DNA of 40,102 nt from Flavobacteriales bacterium (GTDB lineage Bacteria; Bacteroidota; Bacteroidia; Flavobacteriales_D; Sanyastnellaceae), in the NCBI GenBank assembly GCA_020437755.1, contig JAGQVX010000019.1, forward strand, positions 1 through 40,102, in the 5' to 3' direction. Every line of letters begins with the position of its first letter. Positions within the stretch are counted from its first letter, which is position 1. The translations under genes and the position numbers were made by a program. The notes beneath the pieces were generated by a model. That model was given only the letters and a program-made list of their open reading frames with translations, had not been told where the DNA came from and ran no database searches. Positions 16,283 to 24,704 of this stretch are shown here, in pieces.

Positions 16283-16936
16283 TTATTTTCTTGGTGTTGG
16301 GGTTGATCCACCTTTCGTGTCACTTCCACCAGATCGGCCTGAATTGTTAGAGCCTGTGTTAGTTTTTGAGTTCGAACCGGATTTATCATCCTTATTGTCT
16401 TCTACTTCAATAGTTTCGCCCGGCGTCAGTCCCATTTTCTTGATCACTGCATCGCTTACATCATGCTTGGGGTTACTATAGAGGATATTGCTTTGCTTTG
16501 CCTTGTCAAAAATGACCATCAAACCTTTGTTGGAAGCTACTTCTTTGATGGCTTCAAAGATTTGGTCTTGTATAGGTTTGATCAATTCTTCGCGCTTGTT
16601 GAAGAGTTCGCCACCAACACCAAACTTCTGCTTTTGCATTTCCATAGCTTGTTGACGCATCTGTTTGATTTCTTCTTCTCTCTTCTTCTTCATTTCTTCA
16701 GTGAGCAGGACTTTTTCAGCATCAAAAGCCTCCTGAAGCCTCTGCACAGCATCATATTTCGCTTCGATTTCCGCTTGCCAATCTGACGAGAACTTGTTGA
16801 GTTCCGCCTGAGCCTGGGCATATTCAGGAACGTGCATCAGAATATAGTCTGTGTCGACGTACCCAAATTTTTGAGCTTGAACAAATAGGCCTGAAAAGAG
16901 TAGAGCAGCAGCCAGAATTGCTTGTTTCATATTCAT
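16283..16936 (-). CDS. OmpH/Skp family periplasmic chaperone (first copy)
   Basis: A 217-aa exported chaperone. The signal peptide runs to VQAQ (about residue 21), followed by KFGYVDTDYILMHVPEYAQAQ, a Glu/Lys/Gln-rich coiled coil (about 40-110) and GLMVIFDKAKQSNILYSNPKHDVSDAVI. It is longer than usual. From about residue 178 it has a hydrophilic low-complexity tail of Asp, Lys, Ser, Asn, Gly and Thr ending TPTPRK, absent from the second copy. It probably works with BamA, encoded directly upstream, in delivering outer-membrane proteins. ATG 16930 is an alternative start two codons in. Confidence 0.9.
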   Translation of the reverse strand: MNMKQAILAAALLFSGLFVQAQKFGYVDTDYILMHVPEYAQAQAELNKFSSDWQAEIEAKYDAVQRLQEAFDAEKVLLTEEMKKKREEEIKQMRQQAMEMQKQKFGVGGELFNKREELIKPIQDQIFEAIKEVASNKGLMVIFDKAKQSNILYSNPKHDVSDAVIKKMGLTPGETIEVEDNKDDKSGSNSKTNTGSNNSGRSGGSDTKGGSTPTPRK

Positions 16937-17032
16937 CGTTGTTTTATTGCTACGCTACCTGTTTGACTGTTTCGTCGCATGATTTACAATTACTGTTCCA
17001 AACAGGCGAAGTGCGAATTTAAGCTAAGTTTT

Positions 17033-19585
17033 CTACAGTTCCCCAATGTTCATACCGATGCTGAAATGGAATTGTCCACGCTCCATTGCAGGGTTCTCGG
17101 GAACATCGTCAAAACGCCATCCATAGTCCAATCCAAGCAGACCGAACATGGGAAGGAATATTCTCAATCCTACACCACCCGATCTATATACATTGAGCGG
17201 ATTGTAATCGGTAAACTTCGACCAGGTTTTTCCCGCTTCAAGGAATCCCAGCATATAGATATAGGCATTTGGATTCGTTGAAAGTGGATAGCGCAACTCA
17301 GCCGAATATTTAGAGATCAGCGGAGAGCCCACTGCCCGGGACGGGTAGGTAAGTGAAAGTTCATCATACCCCCTGAGGTTTACAATTTCCCTTCCGTCAA
17401 GGACATACCCTGAAAGGTAGACCCCTCCTAAATAGAAACGTTCGAAGGGTGAAAGTCCCAGTTGTGTATCATAAGCACCAAGGAATCCAAAACCCGCACT
17501 TGTGGCAAGAACCAGGTTGTGTTGATTGCCATCGTCGCCTACTTTATGGCTGAAAAGGGTGGTATACCACTTCGCAGTGAACTTCACCTTGTAATACTCA
17601 ACCCAATCAAACCGCTGCTGATCGGTCATACTGGTGTAGTCCGGATCATTTCCAAACATCTTTCCAATTGCGGTATACGGTGGTGTAAACTTCCCGGTCA
17701 AACTGATATCTGAGCCCCAAGATGGATAGATCGGCTCACTGATCGAGTTACGCGACAATGTGAGCGTTAATGCCAGGTTATTTGAAAATCCATCATCAAA
17801 GCTGAAGAACGAACCAAATCGGTTCAGGTTGAAATGCTGGTAAGATAACCCTGCATAAATTTGGAACCAGTCGTCAGGAACAGCAAGTCTCTTCCCTAGG
17901 CCCACCGAAGCACCTGTAATATTCAACGAGCGGCGATCGGGATTGAGTTCACCATTCACCTTACGACGTTCACCATTGCTTTGAATCGAATGCCATACGG
18001 CGATGCTCAGAGAGTTAGGCTTTTTTCCTCCCAGCCAAGGCTCTGTGAACGAAGCGCTGTAGGATTGGAAGTACAGTCCGTTTGATTGTGCACGCAGACT
18101 CAGACGCTGACCGTCGCCCGCCGGTAGTGGGGTCCAGGCTTCCCGATTCAGGATATTTCTCAAAGAAAAGTTGTTGAAGCTAACTCCAAGAGACCCTACT
18201 ACACGTCCAGCTCCCCATCCACCGGAAAGCTCTACTTGATCACTCGGCTTTTCTTCAACGACATACTCGATATCAACGGTCCCCTTCTCCACATTTTGAG
18301 TGGGGTTAATCTGGAATTTCTGAGGATCGAAGTATCCCAATTGGGACAACTCACGTTGCGTTCGGATTACATCGTTACGACGGAACAGATCTCCCGGTTT
18401 TGTTCGGATTTCCCGACGAATAACGTGATCATTGGTTTTCGTATTACCAACAACAGTCACCTTACCAATTCGGAATTTCTTGCCTTCGGACATCCTGATT
18501 TCGATATCGATGGAATCATTCTCTACCAATGTCTCAATAGGATAGGCTTGAAAATTCAAATAACCGTCATCCTGATAAAGACTGGTAATATCCAATCCAT
18601 TCGGATTCATATACAGGCGCGCCTCAAGCAAGGTAAGGTCATAGATATCTCCACTTTGGATGTTCAATATACTATCCAAACGTTCTGAAGAATACTTGGT
18701 GTTTCCAACAAAATCGATATTTCGGAAGTAGAATTGGTTCCCCTCTTCCAGGTAAATCCGAAGGTCAATATTCTTCCGATCCACGCGCGTAATCGTATCC
18801 GCTAGTATTCGAGCGTTTCGATATCCCAATTCGTTGTACTTGGAAATGATTGCCAGTTTATCGGATTCAAACTCCTTCTCGATATACTTTGAACTTTTGA
18901 ATATGCCCCAAATTCTCTTGCGCTTGGTATTCTTCATTGCCCGACGAAGTTTCCATACCGCCACTTCATCAGCACCCACGAAGTCCAGATGCTTAATTCT
19001 AACACGCTTTCCCTTCTCTATATCGAACGCCAACCACACGGAGTTCTCCGCTCCTTCATCAGGAATTTCCTTCACCTCAACTTTGACGTTCCAAAAACCC
19101 TTTTCAATGAAATACTTTTCAATTCCATTGACTGCCATATTCTTCACATTCTCGTTCACGATGACCCCACTAATCAAATGGATTTCATCGCGAATATTAT
19201 CCGCTTCGGTTTTTCGAATTCCATTGAACGAAAATCTCGACATCCGGGGCATTTCCTGAACATGTATGATCAGATAGATTTCATTTCCCCTAATCTCGGC
19301 CGCATATATACCTACATCGGCAAACAGCTTTTGTTTCCAAAGTTTCTTTATCGCATCGGAAATATCTTCTCCTGGGACTGTGATTTCGTCTCCGACCTGC
19401 AATCCAGAAAGTAACTTGATGGCCTGAACATCTGTAAATTTTGCTCCGGTAACTGAAATTCCGGCAATTGTATATTCCCTTGGAACGAGATAATCGAACG
19501 AGCTACCCAATTTGGTTGGCTGCGACCAAATAGTGCCTGAAGCGCACACCAAAAGCATGATAAGTAGCGGAAGAAGTCTTTTCAT
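17033..19585 (-). CDS. bamA: Outer membrane protein assembly factor BamA
   Basis: An 850-aa Omp85-family protein that inserts beta-barrels into the outer membrane. A signal peptide (1-22) is followed by POTRA domains to about residue 450. POTRA markers include AGISVTGAKFTDVQAIKLLSGLQVGD-type starts and KKLWKQKLFADVGIYA. The linker is VEYVVEEKPSDQVELSGGWGAG. The C-terminal barrel (about 460-850) contains GGVYLSGYVLDGREIVNLRGYDE and LGLDYGWRFDD, and ends in the aromatic-type terminus FHFSIGMNIGEL. The length is normal for Bacteroidota BamA. It lies between uppS (10-bp gap) and the two ompH chaperones, a conserved arrangement that links folding, chaperoning and cell-wall precursor synthesis. Confidence 0.96.
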   Translation of the reverse strand: MKRLLPLLIMLLVCASGTIWSQPTKLGSSFDYLVPREYTIAGISVTGAKFTDVQAIKLLSGLQVGDEITVPGEDISDAIKKLWKQKLFADVGIYAAEIRGNEIYLIIHVQEMPRMSRFSFNGIRKTEADNIRDEIHLISGVIVNENVKNMAVNGIEKYFIEKGFWNVKVEVKEIPDEGAENSVWLAFDIEKGKRVRIKHLDFVGADEVAVWKLRRAMKNTKRKRIWGIFKSSKYIEKEFESDKLAIISKYNELGYRNARILADTITRVDRKNIDLRIYLEEGNQFYFRNIDFVGNTKYSSERLDSILNIQSGDIYDLTLLEARLYMNPNGLDITSLYQDDGYLNFQAYPIETLVENDSIDIEIRMSEGKKFRIGKVTVVGNTKTNDHVIRREIRTKPGDLFRRNDVIRTQRELSQLGYFDPQKFQINPTQNVEKGTVDIEYVVEEKPSDQVELSGGWGAGRVVGSLGVSFNNFSLRNILNREAWTPLPAGDGQRLSLRAQSNGLYFQSYSASFTEPWLGGKKPNSLSIAVWHSIQSNGERRKVNGELNPDRRSLNITGASVGLGKRLAVPDDWFQIYAGLSYQHFNLNRFGSFFSFDDGFSNNLALTLTLSRNSISEPIYPSWGSDISLTGKFTPPYTAIGKMFGNDPDYTSMTDQQRFDWVEYYKVKFTAKWYTTLFSHKVGDDGNQHNLVLATSAGFGFLGAYDTQLGLSPFERFYLGGVYLSGYVLDGREIVNLRGYDELSLTYPSRAVGSPLISKYSAELRYPLSTNPNAYIYMLGFLEAGKTWSKFTDYNPLNVYRSGGVGLRIFLPMFGLLGLDYGWRFDDVPENPAMERGQFHFSIGMNIGEL

Positions 19586-19595
19586 AGAATGTTAG

Positions 19596-20327
19596 TTACA
19601 CGATTATCTGTTCGCTGGTTTTGCCAAAACGTCGTTCTCTGCTCTGATAATCGCATATGGCTTTGTAAAACTCGGCCTCGTTAAAATCGGGCCAGAGTAC
19701 ATCAGTAAAATACAATTCGGAGTACGCCAATTGCCACAACAGGAAATTGCTGATGCGTTGTTCTCCGCTGGTTCGTATCATTAATTCAGGATCCGGAAAA
19801 TCTGCCGTCTGCAAGTACCGGCTTACCGTATCTGAATTCACGTCATTGGCTGCGACGCCTTCTGTTATCATTTGCCGAATGGCTTCCTCAATTTCCCATC
19901 TTGAGCTGTAACTCAACGCAAGAATCAACTCCACCTCTGTATTAAGCGCAGTTTGCGCCATTGCATGCTGAAGTTCGGAATGGCAATCCTCAGGTAATTT
20001 GGACATATCACCAATAGCACGTAGTCGGACCCCATTGTTGTCCAATTCCTCCAATTCTTTGACAATTGTTTTAACCAGAAGATCCATTAATGCATTCACT
20101 TCTTGAGTGGGGCGATTCCAGTTTTCTGTAGAGAACGCATAAAGGGTCAAAAACTTTACACCTATGTTCCTGGCGGCCTTCAGCGAGGCACGCACTGCCT
20201 CCACTCCATTGAAGTGCCCGAAAATGCGCTCTTCGCCCTGTTTTCGAGCCCAACGACCGTTGCCATCCATAATAATGGCTACATGTTGAGGGACGTTATT
20301 TTTATCGATTTTTTCCAGCCAGTCCAT
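19596..20327 (-). CDS. uppS: Isoprenyl transferase (undecaprenyl diphosphate synthase)
   Basis: A cis-prenyltransferase making undecaprenyl diphosphate, the lipid carrier for peptidoglycan and polysaccharides. HVAIIMDGNGRWARKQG (residues 15-31) contains the catalytic Asp21. YAFSTENWNRP and the C-terminal RTSGEQRISNFLLWQLAYSE and WPDF motifs are all intact. The length is 243 aa from ATG 20327; the TTG two codons upstream is less likely. A TAnnTTTG promoter with an adjacent dyad lies about 80 bp upstream, so uppS-bamA can be transcribed independently of the genes before it. Confidence 0.97.
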   Translation of the reverse strand: MDWLEKIDKNNVPQHVAIIMDGNGRWARKQGEERIFGHFNGVEAVRASLKAARNIGVKFLTLYAFSTENWNRPTQEVNALMDLLVKTIVKELEELDNNGVRLRAIGDMSKLPEDCHSELQHAMAQTALNTEVELILALSYSSRWEIEEAIRQMITEGVAANDVNSDTVSRYLQTADFPDPELMIRTSGEQRISNFLLWQLAYSELYFTDVLWPDFNEAEFYKAICDYQSRERRFGKTSEQIIV

Positions 20328-20408
20328 GGTCAAGCATACAAGTCAACGCACAAGGCGCGAACCAAGTCTTTAAACCGGGCAAATTAACAATTATTGCACT
20401 TCGGGCTG

Positions 20409-20430
20409 CAAATATAGACCGTTGAACGGT
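20409..20430 (-). promoter_or_regulatory. Promoter -7 box with abutting dyad upstream of uppS
   Basis: TATATTTG on the minus strand (20416 to 20409) matches TAnnTTTG perfectly. One base upstream lies the dyad ACCGTT-C-AACGGT (20418-20430), within the -33/-7 spacer where a regulator would block or assist polymerase. No consensus TTG was found at 17-20 bp. Confidence 0.5.
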
Positions 20431-20453
20431 ATTAGAAAACAGGGATTTATCCC

Positions 20454-21314
20454 CTATCGGCTGAAGTCGATATTATTCCAGCAATTTGTGGGTGATTTAC
20501 CCAAACGGAAAGCTATGCCAATTGTGGCAAATGAATACCAGTCTTTTCTACCGGGATCACCTCGTTGCAATCCGGCATTGTTGCCTGTTGGTAGCTCAGG
20601 TTCAAGACTTTGATCTGATAAAACCGCGGACAAGTATCCATTCTCATCGGCCAATAAAGCAGGGTCTACATAGGTTCCGCTTACATCATCGAAATAATCG
20701 GTCCATGTCTTTCGCATTCCCCATTCAAGGTTGATAGCAATAATGCTGTAGACGTTTAGCTTAATACCCACACCGAATGGCGCCGATAGACCGGTAGTCT
20801 TATATTTTGCTCCTCCTTCTGAGGTACCCTGGCCTTCGGTTCCCAAAGGCTGAAGCTCATAGTACACACCGCGGAATGATGCTTGAGGCTTCATGCTGTA
20901 ATAACCCAAGCCGGCAAAGAGATAAGGAGAAATGAACTCTTTGGTTCCTATCTGGTAATCAAAATAATTGATCTCAACCGTAAGGGAACCTTCAAAGACA
21001 TCATTTCGGAAGGAGAGGTTTCGGTTTTGCTGCCATGGATCTTTACTCTGTGCATCTGAAGCTTCAATTCGTCCGTACAGAAATGAACCTTTGATTGAGA
21101 TACGACGAGAAGGATTATGACGATAGAACAATCCACCGGCGAGCTTCAGATTCCCTCCGAAGTGCTTGCGCGGATTGATATCACCAATGTAATAGGCCGT
21201 TCCGCCCATCAGTCCCATCTCCTGGCTGCGGTCGAACTTCTTCTGTCCAGCCATCATCAAAGGGATGGAAAACAGACAGACTACAATTAAAATTCGATGG
21301 TTCATCACCAACAT
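20454..21314 (-). CDS. DUF6089 (PorG-like) outer-membrane protein
   Basis: A 286-aa outer-membrane beta-barrel with a signal peptide (MNHRILIVVCLFSIPLMMAG from ATG 21305, or three residues more from 21314). The start of the mature protein, SQEMGLMGGTAYYIGDINPRKHF, is the DUF6089 signature. FRHNPSRRISIKGSF-like strands, then LFAGLGYYSMKPQA and FGVGIKLNVYSIIAINLEWGMRKTWTDY, follow the usual pattern. PorG in P. gingivalis is a related small barrel required for type IX secretion, and that role here is inferred. The gene lies between nadK and uppS, its usual place in Bacteroidota. Confidence 0.85.
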   Translation of the reverse strand: MLVMNHRILIVVCLFSIPLMMAGQKKFDRSQEMGLMGGTAYYIGDINPRKHFGGNLKLAGGLFYRHNPSRRISIKGSFLYGRIEASDAQSKDPWQQNRNLSFRNDVFEGSLTVEINYFDYQIGTKEFISPYLFAGLGYYSMKPQASFRGVYYELQPLGTEGQGTSEGGAKYKTTGLSAPFGVGIKLNVYSIIAINLEWGMRKTWTDYFDDVSGTYVDPALLADENGYLSAVLSDQSLEPELPTGNNAGLQRGDPGRKDWYSFATIGIAFRLGKSPTNCWNNIDFSR

Positions 21315-21409
21315 AATGAGCTAATTACGGAATTATTGTCTGTGAGTTTCAAAATCCACAATCGGACCTTGTATCACGCTGCGAAATTACCAATTAATCT
21401 GATTGTGTT

Positions 21410-22282
21410 TTAGTTCCGCTTGTCTATTCCCCACATCATCTTGCTTCGGATGGTTCCAAAGAATTCCTGACCCGGCAGAGAGATCAGGTCAACCTTGAAG
21501 CTTGAGCGTGACAACTTCACCGAGGCCCCATTCTCAATCGAAAAAGATCGCGAGTCCAAAGTGAGTAGAATATCCTGATCCCGGGTTTGGGCCTCAAGAC
21601 GAACTTGACAACTCGATGGAATTACAACCGGTCGGACATTAAGATTGTGTGGAGCAATTGGAGTGAGTACGACGTTTTCAGAACCAGGCATCACAATAGG
21701 CCCTCCACAACTCAAGTTATATGCTGTGGAACCCGTTGGCGTGGACACGATCAGCCCATCAGCCCAATAACTATTCATGAACACGTCGTCGACCCAAGCC
21801 CGCACCGTTATCATATTCGATGTATCCTTTTTATGAATAGTGACTTCATTGAGTGCGTAGGGAAAATCGGTGATTCCCTCCAAGCCATCGACTTTAATAA
21901 GACTGCGGCTATCGAGGTGGAAATCTCGTTCTTTCAGACACTTTACCGTGTTTTGAATATCCTCTACCGCAACGTTGGACAAGAAACCCAACCGGCCCGT
22001 ATTGATACCTAACACAGGTATATTGGAGTCTCTTACAATGGCTATGGTATCCAGAATGGTTCCATCCCCACCAATACTGATCAAAAAATCCAAGTCTTTA
22101 ACATCTTCAGCAGTGTTGAGGGTTGAAGCATGAAAGGCACAATCAAATTGATCCTTGAGGTACGAACAGAAGTCGGAATGTATGACCAGGCTAAAGTCCT
22201 CTTTATGAAGAGCATCCAGCAATTGTTTTACCGGTCGGGCAAATTTTGCATCGAACTCTCTACCATAAACTCCTATTCTCAT
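21410..22282 (-). CDS. nadK: NAD kinase
   Basis: It phosphorylates NAD+ to NADP+. The GGDGT loop occurs in FLISIGGDGTILDT (about residues 67-80), the NAD-binding GINTGRLGFLS follows, and TPTGSTAYNLSCGGPI lies near residue 175. The length is 290 aa from ATG 22282 (MRIGVYGREF); the upstream TTG at 22291 adds three residues and is less likely. Cytosolic. It is 63 bp downstream of the CBS gene and probably in the same transcript. Confidence 0.96.
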   Translation of the reverse strand: MRIGVYGREFDAKFARPVKQLLDALHKEDFSLVIHSDFCSYLKDQFDCAFHASTLNTAEDVKDLDFLISIGGDGTILDTIAIVRDSNIPVLGINTGRLGFLSNVAVEDIQNTVKCLKERDFHLDSRSLIKVDGLEGITDFPYALNEVTIHKKDTSNMITVRAWVDDVFMNSYWADGLIVSTPTGSTAYNLSCGGPIVMPGSENVVLTPIAPHNLNVRPVVIPSSCQVRLEAQTRDQDILLTLDSRSFSIENGASVKLSRSSFKVDLISLPGQEFFGTIRSKMMWGIDKRN

Positions 22283-22345
22283 TGGTGACAAGTTTACAGC
22301 GAAGATATTAAATGGACAGACATCAGTAGGGAATTCGGGACGACG

Positions 22346-23008
22346 CTACATATTCAGGTACTTCATGAACTCTTCATAACGATCACGAAGATCATTTTCG
22401 AAGCGAGGCTCTTGATAGTAGGCTTTGATGGTATAATCGTAGCGGTTAAAAGTTTGAATTATGCCGTTTAGGTCAGTCTTGTTTACTTTGAGCGTGATTT
22501 CCAACAATGATGATTCGGAGGCATTCGCCAAACTAACACTTAGAATCTTGGCATCATTTCCCTCCACTATTCCGGCAATTTCTTGAAGCGAATAATCATT
22601 GCTTTGGGTTTCCAAAACGATAATTCCTCCGGGATCAGCCACGCTTTGGGTTTGAGAAAGACACTCCAGAATTGCCGTTCGGGTAATGCAACCCAAATAG
22701 TTGTTATCTGCCCCAACAACAGGAACTACGGTGATATGGCTTTCAGTCACCATACGAAGTGCGTCAAAAATGTGTTGATCAGGGCCGATCTTCGCTTGAA
22801 TCAGGTCTCGGTCTGTATTGACAAGTCCTGAATTTGGCGTATCTCGTACTTCGAGTTCATCTTCCGAAACCAAGCCCAAATATTTACCCTGTTCAACAAC
22901 CGGTAAATGACTCACCTGGTACTCGTCCATCAGGTTTAACGCATTTTCCGGGTTATCCATCCGGGTCAATTCGGGGCAATCATGAGATATGTAGTCTTTA
23001 ACAATCAT
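22346..23008 (-). CDS. CBS-domain protein
   Basis: A 220-aa protein with tandem CBS domains at about residues 1-60 (MDEYQVSHLPVVEQGKYLGLVSEDEL) and 70-125 (VTESHITVVPVVGADNNYLGCITRTAIL). A C-terminal ACT-like alpha/beta segment (about 130-205, including GGIIVLETQSNDYSLQEIA) follows. CBS pairs bind adenine nucleotides and regulate partner proteins. The conserved place before nadK in Bacteroidota suggests a cytosolic nucleotide or energy sensor, but the target is unknown. It diverges from pdxJ. Confidence 0.88.
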   Translation of the reverse strand: MIVKDYISHDCPELTRMDNPENALNLMDEYQVSHLPVVEQGKYLGLVSEDELEVRDTPNSGLVNTDRDLIQAKIGPDQHIFDALRMVTESHITVVPVVGADNNYLGCITRTAILECLSQTQSVADPGGIIVLETQSNDYSLQEIAGIVEGNDAKILSVSLANASESSLLEITLKVNKTDLNGIIQTFNRYDYTIKAYYQEPRFENDLRDRYEEFMKYLNM

Positions 23009-23097
23009 TCACCAGGTATACAATTTGCCGGGCCAATTACCCCGGATGCGGGCAAAATAAATCGAAATTCGATAACGCAATTCCAAGATGGAACAAA

Positions 23098-23105
23098 TAG
23101 TTTTG
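23098..23105 (+). promoter_or_regulatory. -7 box for pdxJ
   Basis: TAGTTTTG fits TAnnTTTG exactly and lies 45 bp before the pdxJ ATG, in the 142-bp intergenic region shared with the divergent CBS gene. No consensus -33 TTG is seen. Confidence 0.45.
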
Positions 23106-23150
23106 CACCGTGTAGGCTGAATTCTTTTAATCCTGTAATGAAAAGTCGCC

Positions 23151-23867
23151 ATGACCAAGCTCAGCGTCAATATCAACAAAATTGCTACTCTTCGTAATGC
23201 CCGAGGAGGGAATATACCCGATGTTCTGCTTGCCGCGGAACGTATTCAGGCTTTCGGGGCAGATGGAATTACGGTACATCCACGTCCCGATGAACGTCAC
23301 ATCACCTACAATGATGCCCGACAGTTGAGAAGTTTGGTTCATACCGAGTACAACATTGAAGGTAACCCAACAGACTCATTTGTAGAGCTCGTTTTAGAGG
23401 TACGTCCCGAGCAAGTGACTCTTGTACCTGATGCTCCCGATGTGCTTACTTCAAATGCCGGATGGGATGTGGAAGCGAACTTCTCTTTTTTAGCAGAGCG
23501 TTTGGCCGAATTCAAAGCTCGCAACATCCGTACTTCATTATTTATGGAGTGCGACATTCGTCAAATAGAGCTGGCAGCAAAAGCGGGTGCAGACCGAATT
23601 GAGCTCTATACCGAAGATTATGCTTCAGGCTATTTGGCCAATGCAGAAAATGCAGTTGCCCACTATGTTCAAGCAGCTCAGGCAGCCGCCAAATGTGGTT
23701 TGGGGGTAAATGCCGGGCATGACCTCAACTTGAACAATTTGGCCTTTTTTGCGCAGAAGGTGCAACCTTTGGATGAAGTCTCCATCGGGCATGCCCTTGT
23801 CAGTGATGCTTTGTATCTGGGAATGGAAAACACGGTTCAATTGTATAAAAGGGCTTTGAATTCATGA
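23151..23867 (+). CDS. pdxJ: Pyridoxine 5'-phosphate synthase
   Basis: PdxJ condenses 3-amino-1-hydroxyacetone 1-phosphate (from PdxA) with 1-deoxyxylulose 5-phosphate to pyridoxine 5'-phosphate, closing the B6 ring. [19 protein letters not shown], the phosphate-site [14 protein letters not shown] (about residues 42-55), [12 protein letters not shown] and GVNAGHDLN are all diagnostic. The length of 238 aa is normal for the octameric TIM barrel. Start ATG 23151 gives the classical N-terminus. The stop overlaps the following hydrolase start as ATGA, so the two are translationally coupled. Confidence 0.97.
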   Translation: MTKLSVNINKIATLRNARGGNIPDVLLAAERIQAFGADGITVHPRPDERHITYNDARQLRSLVHTEYNIEGNPTDSFVELVLEVRPEQVTLVPDAPDVLTSNAGWDVEANFSFLAERLAEFKARNIRTSLFMECDIRQIELAAKAGADRIELYTEDYASGYLANAENAVAHYVQAAQAAAKCGLGVNAGHDLNLNNLAFFAQKVQPLDEVSIGHALVSDALYLGMENTVQLYKRALNS

Positions 23868-24625
23868 AGCTCCACTTCTACAAGTCAGGTGAAGGCGAGC
23901 CCCTCATTATCATTCATGGGCTATTTGGCTCGGGGGACAACTGGATTTCGCTTGCGAAGCAATTTGCTGAGCACTACACGGTATATCTTCTGGACATGCG
24001 CAACCATGGCCACAGCCCACACGATGAGGTGTTTAACTATGACGTCATGGCAGAGGATGTTCATGCCTTCATGAATGACGAACAAATCATGTATGCCCAC
24101 TTCATAGGACACTCTATGGGAGGCAAGGTTATTATGCGCCATGCACAACGTTGGCCGGATCGCGTGGAGAAGCTGGTTGTGGCCGACATGGGGGTAAAAA
24201 GCTATCCTCCCCATCATGACCGTATACTAGAAGCACTGAACAAAATCGACGGTCAAATCATTACGTCGCGCAAGCAGGCTGGAACGATTCTCGAAGAATA
24301 CATTCAGGAGGAATCCGTAAGACAGTTCTTGATGAAGAACCTGTATTGGAAGGAAAAAGGATTGCTCAAATGGCGAATGAATGTTCCGGTGATTACGCGT
24401 TCTATGCCTTCGATTTTGGAGGCTGTTCCGGATGGAGTTGTTGAAGCCGAAACGATGTTCATCAGAGGGGATCAATCGGGATATATCCTCGATGAAGATA
24501 AATTTTTTATCGATAAAATATTTCCGAACTCTACTTTGGAAACGATCGCAAACGCAGGCCACTGGCTGCATGCAGAAGCTCCTGAGCAGTTTTACAGTAT
24601 GGTAAATGCGTTTTTGGAAGGTTAA
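23864..24625 (+). CDS. Alpha/beta-fold hydrolase (YbfF-like)
   Basis: A 253-aa cytosolic alpha/beta hydrolase. The oxyanion segment is [13 protein letters not shown] (about residues 18-30), nucleophile Ser84 lies in GHSMGG, an acid lies in the IRGDQSGYI region (near 205), and the catalytic His is in [14 protein letters not shown] (near 232). [11 protein letters not shown] is typical of the YbfF esterase group. Substrate unknown; thioester or short-chain ester hydrolysis is likely from the family. It is coupled to pdxJ by a 4-bp overlap, a pairing seen often in flavobacteria, but no B6 role is established. Confidence 0.87.
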   Translation: MKLHFYKSGEGEPLIIIHGLFGSGDNWISLAKQFAEHYTVYLLDMRNHGHSPHDEVFNYDVMAEDVHAFMNDEQIMYAHFIGHSMGGKVIMRHAQRWPDRVEKLVVADMGVKSYPPHHDRILEALNKIDGQIITSRKQAGTILEEYIQEESVRQFLMKNLYWKEKGLLKWRMNVPVITRSMPSILEAVPDGVVEAETMFIRGDQSGYILDEDKFFIDKIFPNSTLETIANAGHWLHAEAPEQFYSMVNAFLEG

Positions 24626-24663
24626 GAAATGTCACGGAAGTGTAACATTTGACGTGATCTTCG

Positions 24664-24671
24664 TATATTTG
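24664..24671 (+). promoter_or_regulatory. -7 box for cytochrome c peroxidase gene
   Basis: TATATTTG matches TAnnTTTG and lies 33 bp before the ATG. A TTTG is present only 12 bp further upstream, too close for the usual 17-20-bp spacer. Confidence 0.45.
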
Positions 24672-24704
24672 TGCAACTAAACAACACAACTTAACCGTTT
24701 TATC

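Noticed and set aside
16258..16389. N-terminal 44-codon extension of the second ompH gene
   Set aside because: It overlaps the preceding gene out of frame, has no family similarity and would place the signal peptide in the interior of the protein.
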